NCBI GenBank assembly: GCA_937873805.1 | Contig: CALMWO010000083.1 | Coordinates: 1-8,467 of the forward strand | Source of the DNA: an uncultured Hyphomonadaceae bacterium | GTDB lineage: Bacteria; Pseudomonadota; Alphaproteobacteria; Caulobacterales; Hyphomonadaceae | DNA: 8,467 nt | Direction of reading: 5' to 3' | Made by a program: the position numbers and the translations under genes | In this document: positions 1-6,102 of the stretch, in pieces | Layout: every line of letters begins with the position of its first letter | How positions within the stretch are numbered: position 1 is the stretch's first letter | The notes under the pieces: generated by a model | What the model was told of the DNA's origin: nothing | The model's input: only the letters and a program-made list of their open reading frames with translations | Database searches by the model: none

Positions 1-324
1 CTCGATGTGGATCTCCGGCTGGACAGCTTGCGCGGCCTCGGTCTTGAGGTTCCGATCAAGCTGGTTCCGGTTGACCATGACGCCGTTCCACAGGATCGAG
101 CCGTCGAAATCCACCATGATCCGGATCGGGTCCGGGAGATCTGGCGGCGGCGGCGGCGCATCCGGCGGAGGCGGCAGCGGGGTATCGAGTTTAACCGCGT
201 GACGCTGAGGCGGCAGCGTCACGATCAGCATGATGAGCAGAACGAGCATCACGTCGATCAGCGGGGTGGTGTTGATCTCTGACAGCGGATCGCCTTCCGC
301 TGCAGGTCCGACTGCCATTGCCAT
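1..324 (-). CDS. exbD: ExbD/TolR family biopolymer transport protein, second copy, C-terminus cut off by window edge
   Basis: This is the N-terminal 108 residues of an ExbD-type subunit of the TonB energizing complex. ExbD has one membrane helix and a periplasmic domain, and works with ExbB to pass proton motive force to TonB. The motif INTTPLIDVMLVLLI at residues 17-31 is the family's membrane helix, and D24 matches the essential proton-carrying aspartate of ExbD. After the helix comes an unusual proline run (about residues 48-65). The periplasmic domain then starts with a VDFDGSILWNG strand typical of the family. The start at 324 is supported by AGGAGT eight bases upstream. It lies 34 bases after the first exbD, with a small CGCCC/GGGCG hairpin (341-353) in the gap, and is surely in the same transcript. 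About 25-35 residues should lie beyond the left edge. The family assignment is firm; which receptors it serves is unknown. Confidence 0.93.
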   Translation of the reverse strand, partial: MAMAVGPAAEGDPLSEINTTPLIDVMLVLLIMLIVTLPPQRHAVKLDTPLPPPPDAPPPPPDLPDPIRIMVDFDGSILWNGVMVNRNQLDRNLKTEAAQAVQPEIHIE

Positions 325-358
325 AGCAACTAACTCCTATCGCCCGAGGGGCGTTATC

Positions 359-826
359 TTACGGCCGTACGAACGAACCCGGCGGCGCCTTGGTGATGAA
401 GCCGATCTTCAGGATCCCCGACTTCTGCGCGATCTCCACGACCCGTCCGACCTGATAGTATTCGGTCATCAAGTCTCCGCGGATATGCACTTCAGGCTGA
501 GGCGTGATGCGCGCCTGGACAGCGAGACGCTGTGCCAGTTGCTCTTCGCTCAACTGTGTCGTGTTCCAGTAGATCGACCCGTCCACAGACACCGCAAGGT
601 TGACGTTTTCCTTGCGGGCCTGGACGACGAGGTTCCGTTCTTCGGGCAGCGCCACGTCAACCGTACCGACCGCGACCGGCACTGTGATCAGGAAGATGAT
701 CAGCAGCACGAGCATGATGTCGACGAGCGGCGTCGTGTTGATCGACGAGTTAACGGGGCTATCTTCTTCCTCAACCAGCTGAATGCCGGCCGGGTTTCCG
801 ACACCACTTTCTTGACTGTCAGCCAT
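359..826 (-). CDS. exbD: ExbD/TolR family biopolymer transport protein, first copy
   Basis: This 155-residue protein has normal ExbD architecture: a cytoplasmic N-terminus, one membrane helix around residues 34-54, and a periplasmic domain. INTTPLVDIMLVLLI is the signature, and D36 is the predicted proton-translocating aspartate. The periplasmic part holds VSVDGSIYWN and PEVHIRGD, and ends with the ILKIGFITKAP strand expected at the ExbD C-terminus. The start is supported by a very strong ribosome site (GAGGAGGG) about seven bases before the ATG. It begins 24 bases after the exbB stop and is followed by a second exbD, so the two subunits are made together. A TolR role is a formal alternative, but tonB at the head of the cluster, and no tolA, tolB or pal, favours ExbD. 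Compared with the second copy it lacks the proline-rich insert. Confidence 0.95.
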   Translation of the reverse strand: MADSQESGVGNPAGIQLVEEEDSPVNSSINTTPLVDIMLVLLIIFLITVPVAVGTVDVALPEERNLVVQARKENVNLAVSVDGSIYWNTTQLSEEQLAQRLAVQARITPQPEVHIRGDLMTEYYQVGRVVEIAQKSGILKIGFITKAPPGSFVRP

Positions 827-850
827 GAATGGCCCTCCTCAAGTAAGCGG

Positions 851-1735
851 TTAGGCCTTGGCCGATGAAGCCATCAGCTTGTCGACGTCGTACGCGAAGT
901 GACGAGCTGCGTCCGAGATCAGCTTATTGCGGCGGCCCAGCAGGTTGTAGAAGATAACCGCAGGAACGGCGACCGCGAGACCGATGGCGGTCATGATCAG
1001 CGCTTCGCCGACCGGACCAGCCACAACCTCGATCGAGGCGTCGCCCGAAGCGGTGATGCGGATGAGCGCGTTCACGATACCCCAGACCGTGCCGAACAGA
1101 CCGACGAACGGGCAGATAGCGCCGACCGTCGCAAGGAAGGCCATGCCGCCCTGCAGACGGGTGTTGATGCGCTCGAGCTCGATACCGACCTGGTGGGACA
1201 TGCGGTCCGACCGGGAGATACGAGCGCCGAGACCGGCTTGAGCCGAGTTGGCCTGGGCGATTGCGCCTTCAGCAACCGAGCGGAACGCGTTGTTGCGGCC
1301 GAGAAGGTCGAGACCTTCGTCGAGCGTGTTGGCGTCCCAGAAGGCCGGGATCTTCTTCATGTGACCCGACAGGATGAACTGATCGATCGCTTTCGTGGCG
1401 GCGATGTAGATCGAGCCAGCGAACATGATGACCATGATGATCAGCGTGCCTTTGGCGACGATGTCGCCCTCTTCCCACACAGCGGTGAGCGAGAAGGCGT
1501 TGGCAACGCCACCACCATGAGCGCCTTCTTCAGCGGCGGCTTCAGCCGGCGCAGCAGCCGGGGCTTCAGCAGCCGGCGGAGCAGCAGGCTCTTCCATCGG
1601 CAGGGCCGGCGGAGCTTCAGCCGGCGGTTGCGCCATGGCGACCGCAGGCACGAACATCATCGCAAGTGCGGCCAGCAGAGTTTTTACTGGAAAGGCCTGC
1701 CGCTTGTGACCATCCCCGAGATACGCCGTTTTCAT
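851..1735 (-). CDS. exbB: ExbB/TolQ/MotA family proton channel subunit with signal peptide and Pro/Ala-rich N-terminal extension
   Basis: This is the 294-residue proton-channel subunit of the TonB system. Residues 1-35 look like a cleavable signal peptide: basic HKRQ, a hydrophobic LLAALAMMFVPAVAMA, and cleavage after AMA before Q36. A low-complexity segment rich in Pro, Ala and Glu follows (about 36-70), then a GAHGGG turn. Membrane helix 1 lies near 96-114. Helix 2 contains the family core FLATVGAICPFVGLFGTVWG (about 199-218), and helix 3 contains GEALIMTAIGLAVAVPAVI. The cytoplasmic loop between helices 1 and 2 is of normal size. The ATG at 1735 follows GAGGAGA, about nine bases upstream. 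ExbB proteins with a signal peptide and an extra periplasmic tail are known in several proteobacteria, whereas the E. coli protein lacks them. It sits between tonB and exbD; the leader carries two stem-loops described separately. Confidence 0.95.
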   Translation of the reverse strand: MKTAYLGDGHKRQAFPVKTLLAALAMMFVPAVAMAQPPAEAPPALPMEEPAAPPAAEAPAAAPAEAAAEEGAHGGGVANAFSLTAVWEEGDIVAKGTLIIMVIMFAGSIYIAATKAIDQFILSGHMKKIPAFWDANTLDEGLDLLGRNNAFRSVAEGAIAQANSAQAGLGARISRSDRMSHQVGIELERINTRLQGGMAFLATVGAICPFVGLFGTVWGIVNALIRITASGDASIEVVAGPVGEALIMTAIGLAVAVPAVIFYNLLGRRNKLISDAARHFAYDVDKLMASSAKA

Positions 1736-1752
1736 TACCGTCTTCTCCTCAT

Positions 1753-1766
1753 TCGGGTTTCCCCGA
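1753..1766 (-). promoter_or_regulatory. small GNRA-loop hairpin just upstream of the exbB ribosome site
   Basis: Read on the minus strand the sequence is UCGGG-GAAA-CCCGA: a perfect five-base-pair stem closed by a GAAA tetraloop. It ends only a few bases before the GAGGAGA ribosome site of exbB. The position suggests an mRNA-stability or translation-control element in the tonB-exbB gap. The structure can be seen; the function is inferred. Confidence 0.45.
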
Positions 1767-1770
1767 GACT

Positions 1771-1815
1771 GTAGTCCGGCGGGTCGAAGCTATCCCTTCG
1801 CCTGCCGGACCCTAC
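1771..1815 (-). promoter_or_regulatory. large imperfect stem-loop in the tonB-exbB intercistronic gap
   Basis: The arms GTAG-TCCGGC-…-CGAAG (1771-1789) and CTTCG-…-GCCGGA-…-CTAC (1796-1815) are complementary. They give blocks of four, six and five pairs with small internal bulges and a six-base loop. On the minus strand it follows tonB and precedes exbB. No U-run follows it, so it is not a standard Rho-independent terminator. It more likely acts as an RNA processing or 3'-end stabilising hairpin, which would let tonB and exbB-exbD be made at different levels. The palindrome CGACCGGTCG at 1851-1860 lies nearby. Confidence 0.5.
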
Positions 1816-1888
1816 TGCTCCAAGTTTTGACCGAGTCCCTCACCCCAGCCCGACCGGTCGCCGGGCCGCATCGCGCAAGCGCGTGCGA

Positions 1889-2548
1889 TTACCTCTTCGC
1901 TTCCTCGAGATCCCAAGTCAGCGTGAACTGATAGTTGGGATTGCACATCGCAATCGGCTTACCGTCAGTGCCGATAGCCGGATCCAGACGTGTTCTGGCC
2001 AATCCTTTGATCGTCGCATCGTCGAGACGTTGCGAGCCTGAGGACTTCACGAGTTTGACGTCGGACATACGGCCGTCCTTGTCGACGCAAACCGAAACGA
2101 CGACGTCACCCTCTTCGCCAGCGCGCAGAGCGGCAGCGGGATATTCTGGTTTCTCGAAGCGGCGGCCGGGCTTCGGACGCGACTTCAGCGTGACAGCCGG
2201 CGGCGGCGGCGGCGCGGCCTTGACCGGCGGCGGCGTCGGGTTCGGCGTGTTCACAACCTGCGTGACCGCATTCACCTGCGGCGGCGGGGTGTCAAAAACG
2301 AAATCCGGAAGGATGACCTGCGGCGGCGGCGGCGGCAGCTCCACATCGATCGGCGGCGGCGGCGGCGGCTCGTCCTCGACTTCGACGACTTCCTCGATGA
2401 TCACAACTTCGGATTCAACCGGCCCGTGCATCACGAGCGATCCAAATCCGTTCATGATCGCAACGCCGACGCCGACGTTGACCAGCACGACGGTCGCGAT
2501 ACCGACCAAACGCGTAGTGCTGTTATTCCGCTTTGTAGCGTAATACAT
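1889..2548 (-). CDS. tonB: Energy transducer TonB
   Basis: This 219-residue TonB couples the ExbB-ExbD complex in the inner membrane to TonB-dependent receptors in the outer membrane. It has a short basic N-terminus, one membrane anchor at about residues 12-35, and an acidic Glu/Val stretch. A long proline-rich periplasmic spacer (about 60-120) has several runs of five or six prolines. The C-terminal domain follows, with PEYPAAALRAGEEGDVVVSV (the YP box), KLVKSSGSQRLDDAT, and a closing YQFTLTW strand. Two cysteines (in VCVD and MCNP) fall in the C-terminal domain. The anchor has asparagine (N24), and no histidine, in the zone where E. coli TonB has its functional His20. The ATG at 2548 follows only a weak GAGAGAGAC ribosome site. 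It is the first gene of the tonB-exbB-exbD-exbD series. The many CCG codons create CGG-repeat DNA at 2198-2213, 2321-2336 and 2351-2369. Confidence 0.96.
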   Translation of the reverse strand: MYYATKRNNSTTRLVGIATVVLVNVGVGVAIMNGFGSLVMHGPVESEVVIIEEVVEVEDEPPPPPPIDVELPPPPPQVILPDFVFDTPPPQVNAVTQVVNTPNPTPPPVKAAPPPPPAVTLKSRPKPGRRFEKPEYPAAALRAGEEGDVVVSVCVDKDGRMSDVKLVKSSGSQRLDDATIKGLARTRLDPAIGTDGKPIAMCNPNYQFTLTWDLEEAKR

Positions 2549-2891
2549 GTCTCTCTCGCTCTCGACGCCCCAGAAGTTCCAACCCCTGGCATCTAGGCCT
2601 TAGGTGGCGGAACTCGAAATTTATGCCTTCCTTTTGCCGCAAGCGCCAGTCTGACCGCAGTGATTTTTGCAGAACGGCGTTGCGCGCGATGTCGCATTCC
2701 CAGTGAAATGGCACCACTTTTCGGGGTCTTTGGAGCGGCTGCTTTTCGCATTAGACCGCTACGCCGCGGGGAGACGGCGACCCTCTATGCGCGGGCATAT
2801 GCCCTCACGTAATATCCAAGTCAACGCGGAGGGCAGTCACAGACCTCACTATGACGTGGAAACTGCGTGGTGCGCGATCACATCTCCGATG
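2549..2891. other. Gene-free region between the symporter gene and tonB
   Basis: These 343 bases hold the 3' flank of the symporter gene and should hold the tonB promoter. No convincing gene was found; short open frames here have no ribosome site and no recognisable protein. A perfect palindrome lies at 2793-2804 (annotated separately). An AT-richer patch (minus-strand CATAAATTT, about 2614-2622) could supply a -10 element for tonB, but no matching -35 at a good spacing was seen. No Fur box comparable to the one at 8281-8301 was found, and no clear Rho-independent terminator follows the symporter stop. An ACATC/GATGT mini-hairpin overlaps that stop. Confidence 0.5.
2793..2804. repeat. Perfect 12-base palindrome GGGCATATGCCC
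   Basis: This is a symmetrical 12-base site in the intergenic region about 245 bases upstream of the tonB start and 90 bases past the symporter stop. It could be an operator for a dimeric regulator or just a short hairpin. Nothing in the sequence tells which protein would bind it. Confidence 0.35.
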
Positions 2892-4361
2892 TCAGGTGTT
2901 GGCTGCCCGCCCTTCTGATTCTTCCGACCCGAGAACCGATTCAACCGCTGGCGTATCTTTCGTCGGATCGGACAGCAGGCCTTCCCATTTCGCGATGACG
3001 GCGGAAGCGATCGAATTCCCGATCACATTTGTTGCAGTGCGGCCCATGTCCATGAAGGCGTCGACCGCCAGAACCAGCGCAATCCATTCGGGCTTCATGC
3101 CCATCGCGGGCAGAGTCGCGGAGATCACGACGAGCGAGGCGCGCGGAACGCCGGCGATTCCCTTTGACGTCACCATCAGCAGGAGAAGCATTCCGAGCTG
3201 CTGGCCGATATCGAGGTGGATGCCCATCGCCTGCGCGATGAACATCACTGCGAAAGTGCAGTACATCATCGAACCATCGAGGTTGAACGAGTAGCCGAGC
3301 GGCAGAACGAACGAGACAACGCGATTGGCGATGCCGTGACGTTCAAGCTGTTCGAGCAGGCGCGGATACGCGGCTTCCGAACTGGCGGTGGCGAAAGCGA
3401 TCAGCCCCGGCGCGCGAACATCCCAGATGAGCTTGAAGACGCGCGGCCCCAGAACGAGAAAGCCTGCGGCAATTAGTACTGCCCAGAGAATGAACAATGC
3501 GAGGAAGAAACTGCCCACCAAACGACTATAATCAACGATGACGCCGAGCCCTTGCAGCGACACCGTGTACGCGATCGCGCCAAACACGGCGAAAGGCGCC
3601 GCGGCCATCACATAGCCGGTGACCTTGAGCATGAGGAAAGCGACCTGCTCCATCAGCTCGGTGACTTTTCCGGCCTTGGCGCCCAGCGCCTGCAGCGCAA
3701 CGCCGAAGAACAGTGAAATCACCACGATCTGCAGGATTTCATTCTTTACCATCGCGTCGGCGATGGAGGTGGGGAAGACGTGCGTGATGAACTCGGTGAG
3801 CGAGAACGTGCCGGTTGAAACCGTTGATATGTCGGCCACCGCCGTATCGAGCGTGACCGGAAAATTCACGCCCGGCTGAAGGGCGTTGACCATAACGAGG
3901 CCCAGCCCAAGCGAGCAGAGCGAGGCGGTGACGAACCAGGCCATGGTGCGCGCGCCGATTCTGCCGACCGCGGCCCCGCCGCCCAGATGGGCGATGCCGA
4001 CGGTCAGTGTCGTCAGCACCAGCGGCGCGACGATCATTTTGATGAGCCGGAGGAAGATATCGGACAGGATCTTGAAGTAGCTGGCCATGTCCGTCTGGCT
4101 TTTTGTCGAGGTTTTCTCGATTTCCAGAGCTGTCGCCTGCCCGTTCTTGTTCTTGTCGGCCTGCGCGAACGTGATGTCGTCGCCGGTTCGGGAGGCATTG
4201 AATTCCTCCTCGCTGAGCTGGCTGTCGGCGTTGACGTCAAAGGACGCGACACGCTGCGCTGCAGCGCTCGCCCGCGCGCCCGGGTCGCCATAGACAAATG
4301 CTCCAACGCCCACGCCCAGGATCATGGCGAGGATCAGACCGATGAAGATCAGGCGTTGCAT
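2892..4361 (-). CDS. Dicarboxylate/amino acid:cation symporter (SDF family) with a periplasmic EF-hand pair
   Basis: This 489-residue protein is a secondary transporter of the DctA/GltP family, moving C4-dicarboxylates or acidic amino acids with H+ or Na+. Helix 1 is at about 3-25 and helix 2 starts near FLRLIKMIVAPLVL (about 103). HP1 holds ATASSEAAYP, helix 7 holds NLDGS (360-364), HP2 holds SKGIAGVP, and helix 8 holds DAFMDMGRTATNVIGN (434-449). Against the archaeal homologue GltPh, R441, T442 and N445 match R397, T398 and N401, which bind the acidic substrate. N449 replaces the sodium ligand D405, as in proton-coupled DctA. Between helices 1 and 2 lie two full EF-hand loops, D42-E53 (DVNADSQLSEEE) and D69-E80 (DKNKNGQATALE), facing the periplasm. 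The start at 4361 is preferred because GGAG lies nine bases upstream and the helix starts at once. The ATG at 4400 adds 13 residues and has no ribosome site. It is transcribed away from the two small plus-strand genes. Confidence 0.92.
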   Translation of the reverse strand: MQRLIFIGLILAMILGVGVGAFVYGDPGARASAAAQRVASFDVNADSQLSEEEFNASRTGDDITFAQADKNKNGQATALEIEKTSTKSQTDMASYFKILSDIFLRLIKMIVAPLVLTTLTVGIAHLGGGAAVGRIGARTMAWFVTASLCSLGLGLVMVNALQPGVNFPVTLDTAVADISTVSTGTFSLTEFITHVFPTSIADAMVKNEILQIVVISLFFGVALQALGAKAGKVTELMEQVAFLMLKVTGYVMAAAPFAVFGAIAYTVSLQGLGVIVDYSRLVGSFFLALFILWAVLIAAGFLVLGPRVFKLIWDVRAPGLIAFATASSEAAYPRLLEQLERHGIANRVVSFVLPLGYSFNLDGSMMYCTFAVMFIAQAMGIHLDIGQQLGMLLLLMVTSKGIAGVPRASLVVISATLPAMGMKPEWIALVLAVDAFMDMGRTATNVIGNSIASAVIAKWEGLLSDPTKDTPAVESVLGSEESEGRAANT

Positions 4362-4495
4362 GCAGAGGCGCTCCGAAAAGGCTTCCAACCTCAATAACAT
4401 GCGAGCCGAGGCTGACCAGCCTTTGGCGACGACGGCGCGCGCACTTCCATGCCATGCTGCACTTTGCGCCGCTGCGGTGTTTTAGAGGCATGGAT

Positions 4496-4705
4496 ATGGA
4501 CGAAGGTTCGATAGATCGCGACGCCATGGCCAGGATGGCCAAAGCGCTAGCCTTCATCCGCGGACCACAGGACCCGACCACCGTGGCGCTGAAACTGGCG
4601 GCCGATACCGGTAAGCCGGCTGATATAAAGAAGGCCCGTGCCCTGTTCCTGAAATTGAAGCCCAGCGACCGCAAGGGCGCGATGGCGATGCTGTCGGACG
4701 ATTGA
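4496..4705 (+). CDS. Small hypothetical protein, 69 aa
   Basis: This is a short soluble protein with no signal peptide or membrane helix and no family I recognise. The C-terminal half is lysine- and alanine-rich and looks helical (KPADIKKARALFLKLKPSDR), ending in an acidic SDD. The start at 4496 is chosen because AGAGG lies seven bases upstream. Upstream in-frame ATGs at 4454 and 4490 have no properly spaced ribosome site. It is divergent from the symporter gene, so any promoters for the two must share the 4362-4495 gap, where a small AGGCT/AGCCT inverted repeat (4409-4422) sits. It is followed after 76 bases by another small gene on the same strand. Reality as a gene rests on the ribosome site and coding-like composition. 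Confidence 0.62.
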   Translation: MDEGSIDRDAMARMAKALAFIRGPQDPTTVALKLAADTGKPADIKKARALFLKLKPSDRKGAMAMLSDD

Positions 4706-4781
4706 GAGCGCTTCCCGGCTCGCCTGCCCAGACATAAAGTCCGGCGTGTATTCAACGATAGCGATCAAGGGGGGGATTGCC

Positions 4782-5093
4782 ATGATTGGTGAGGGGGCGC
4801 CGAAGGGCGCGTATTCAAGCCGTGGCGTCGGCCATGGCTACCTGCATCTGCTTCCCGGCAAGCGCTATCGCGTGGTGAAGGCGTTCACCGACTTCGACAG
4901 GCAGGAACACCCGGTCGGCGAAGAGTGGATCTACATCGGAACCGCGTTTCTGCCGTATGACGACGGACGCTCGATCTTTGTGTCGGTCGATGGCGAGCGC
5001 GAATGGCATATCCGCATGCAGGACCGCGCTGAAGAACAGCAGCCCGTGCTGGATAGCCTGAAAGAGTATGTGGTTGAGGCGCGGGAAACCTAG
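4782..5093 (+). CDS. Small conserved-looking protein, possibly DUF3601-type, 103 aa
   Basis: This is a soluble protein of 103 residues. Its core LLPGKRYRVVKAFTDFDRQEHPVGEEWIYIGTAFLPYDDGRSIFVSV reads like a small beta-rich domain. From memory it resembles proteins annotated with DUF3601; that match is unchecked. No signal peptide, membrane helix or catalytic motif is visible. The start at 4782 is chosen over 4746 because a run of A/G (AGGGGG) lies eight bases upstream of it. Its TAG stop overlaps the TAG stop of apbE on the other strand within CTAG (5090-5093), so the genes converge with no room for a terminator between them. It may be co-transcribed with the 69-residue gene upstream. The function is unknown. 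Confidence 0.75.
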   Translation: MIGEGAPKGAYSSRGVGHGYLHLLPGKRYRVVKAFTDFDRQEHPVGEEWIYIGTAFLPYDDGRSIFVSVDGEREWHIRMQDRAEEQQPVLDSLKEYVVEARET

Positions 5094-6028
5094 CCCAGCA
5101 TCTCGCGCGCTTTGGCGCTGAGTGCGGACCGCGCGCCATCGACCGTGCGTGTCGCGAAAATAGCCGCCAGCCCTTGAGCGTCGGCAGCCGCCATCCCCTG
5201 CTCGGCACCCAGCGCGAACAAGGCGGTCGCCCAGCCGTCAGCTTCCATGGCGCTGGGATGAATGACGGAGACGCCCGAGAGTTCTCCATGAAGAGGCGTT
5301 CCGGTTCGGCCGTCGAGAAGATGCGAGACGCCTTCGCGACGGCGCACGAAATCGCCAGAGGTGGCGATGGCGAGGCCGACCAGCGCGACATCGGTATGGC
5401 GGGGTTCGCCGGGCGCTGGCGAGATGTCTGAAAGTTCGAGTTCGACCCACCAGGGCTGTGCGTCTGGCTTCACGCCTTCGCCGACAAATTCTCCGCCGAT
5501 TTCCATGAGGAAGCTCGGGATGCCGAGCCCGCGGAGACCGGCAGCGCAAAGATCAACGGCGTGGCCTTTTGCGATCGAGGACAGATCGAGCGCGACACCG
5601 CCCGGCTGGAAGGCGCGGCGGTTGGGGATGTCGATCTCGATTTCACGCCAGCCCGCGCTTCCGAGCTGGTGATCCAGCGCCGGGCCAAAGCCCAGCATGT
5701 CCATGCGCGCTGCAAGTGCAGGGTTGTAGGCGCCGCTGGTAAGCGCGGCGATTTCGAGCGCGCGTGTGAGAACACGGAAAAACTCTTCGGGAAGTTCGCG
5801 CCAGCCAGCATCGGCGCGATTGAACCGCGAGAGATGAGAGCCCGGCTCCCAGCCGCTCATCTCCTCAATCACCAGAGCGAAAGTTTCTTCAAGCGCCGCG
5901 ACCACACGACTGTTCTCTACGCTATCCGGGGCTGCGAAGCTCAGTGACCAGCCCGTGCCCATGGTGGCGCCAGACAGGCGGCGGACCGGCGCGTCGATGC
6001 GCGAGGCGCGGACAACCGATGGCTTCAT
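5090..6028 (-). CDS. apbE: FAD:protein FMN transferase (ApbE)
   Basis: ApbE cleaves FAD and attaches FMN covalently to Thr or Ser in target proteins, using Mg2+. This 312-residue protein has the family landmarks in order: GTGWSL (24-29), MSGWEPGSHLSRFN (57-70), DLSSIAKGHAVD (148-159; usual form DLGGIAKGYAVD), MEIGGE (175-180), ATSGDF (222-227), SHLLDGRTGTP (235-245), and ADGWATALFALG (263-274). In the last, D264 and T268 match the expected metal-site spacing. The ATG at 6028 is chosen because a terminator-like hairpin (6042-6072) lies just before it and would have to be coding if the TTG at 6100 were used. Neither start has a good ribosome site. No signal peptide or lipobox cysteine is visible with either start, unlike most periplasmic ApbE proteins. 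It is the last gene of the PepSY-DUF2271-DUF4198 series, and its likely client is the DUF2271 protein. Confidence 0.93.
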   Translation of the reverse strand: MKPSVVRASRIDAPVRRLSGATMGTGWSLSFAAPDSVENSRVVAALEETFALVIEEMSGWEPGSHLSRFNRADAGWRELPEEFFRVLTRALEIAALTSGAYNPALAARMDMLGFGPALDHQLGSAGWREIEIDIPNRRAFQPGGVALDLSSIAKGHAVDLCAAGLRGLGIPSFLMEIGGEFVGEGVKPDAQPWWVELELSDISPAPGEPRHTDVALVGLAIATSGDFVRRREGVSHLLDGRTGTPLHGELSGVSVIHPSAMEADGWATALFALGAEQGMAAADAQGLAAIFATRTVDGARSALSAKAREMLG

Positions 6029-6041
6029 GCCGACAGGAATC

Positions 6042-6072
6042 AAAAGCCGGCCCGCTGTTGGCGGACCGGCTT
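6042..6072 (-). terminator. Rho-independent terminator or attenuator between the DUF4198 gene and apbE
   Basis: On the minus strand the RNA reads AAGCCGGUCCGC, loop CAACA, GCGGGCCGGCUU, then UU. The stem is twelve base pairs, all Watson-Crick except one G-U, and its 3' end runs into four U (6045-6042) before GAUU. It lies 30 bases after the DUF4198 stop and ends 15 bases before the apbE ATG. The U-run is short, so partial termination (attenuation of apbE) is more likely than full termination. On the plus strand the same pair is a C-A mismatch, so the structure is best in the minus direction. Confidence 0.7.
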
Positions 6073-6102
6073 CCTCATCATGGCGATCAGAAGGGCTCAA
6101 GA

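Noticed and set aside
230..868. Plus-strand open frame opposite the exbD genes
   Set aside because: It is antisense to two clear ExbD genes and has no coding evidence of its own.
899..1774. Long plus-strand open frame (291 codons) opposite exbB
   Set aside because: It is antisense to a clear ExbB gene, highly charged with many Arg/Asp residues, has no ribosome site or family signature, and arises from high-GC codon bias.
2600..2650. tonB promoter in the AT-richer patch
   Set aside because: No -35 and -10 pair at acceptable spacing could be settled by eye, so no promoter feature was called.
2667..2918. Plus-strand open frame of 83 codons in the tonB-symporter gap
   Set aside because: No ribosome site, mixed composition, no domain; it extends into the symporter gene's 3' end.
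4362..4400. ATG start at 4400 for the symporter
   Set aside because: No ribosome site; the added 13 residues precede a normal helix 1 that starts at the better-supported ATG at 4361.
6029..6100. TTG start at 6100 for apbE
   Set aside because: It has no ribosome site, the added 24 residues are not part of the ApbE fold, and they would be encoded across a terminator-like hairpin. Coupled restart two bases after the DUF4198 stop remains possible.
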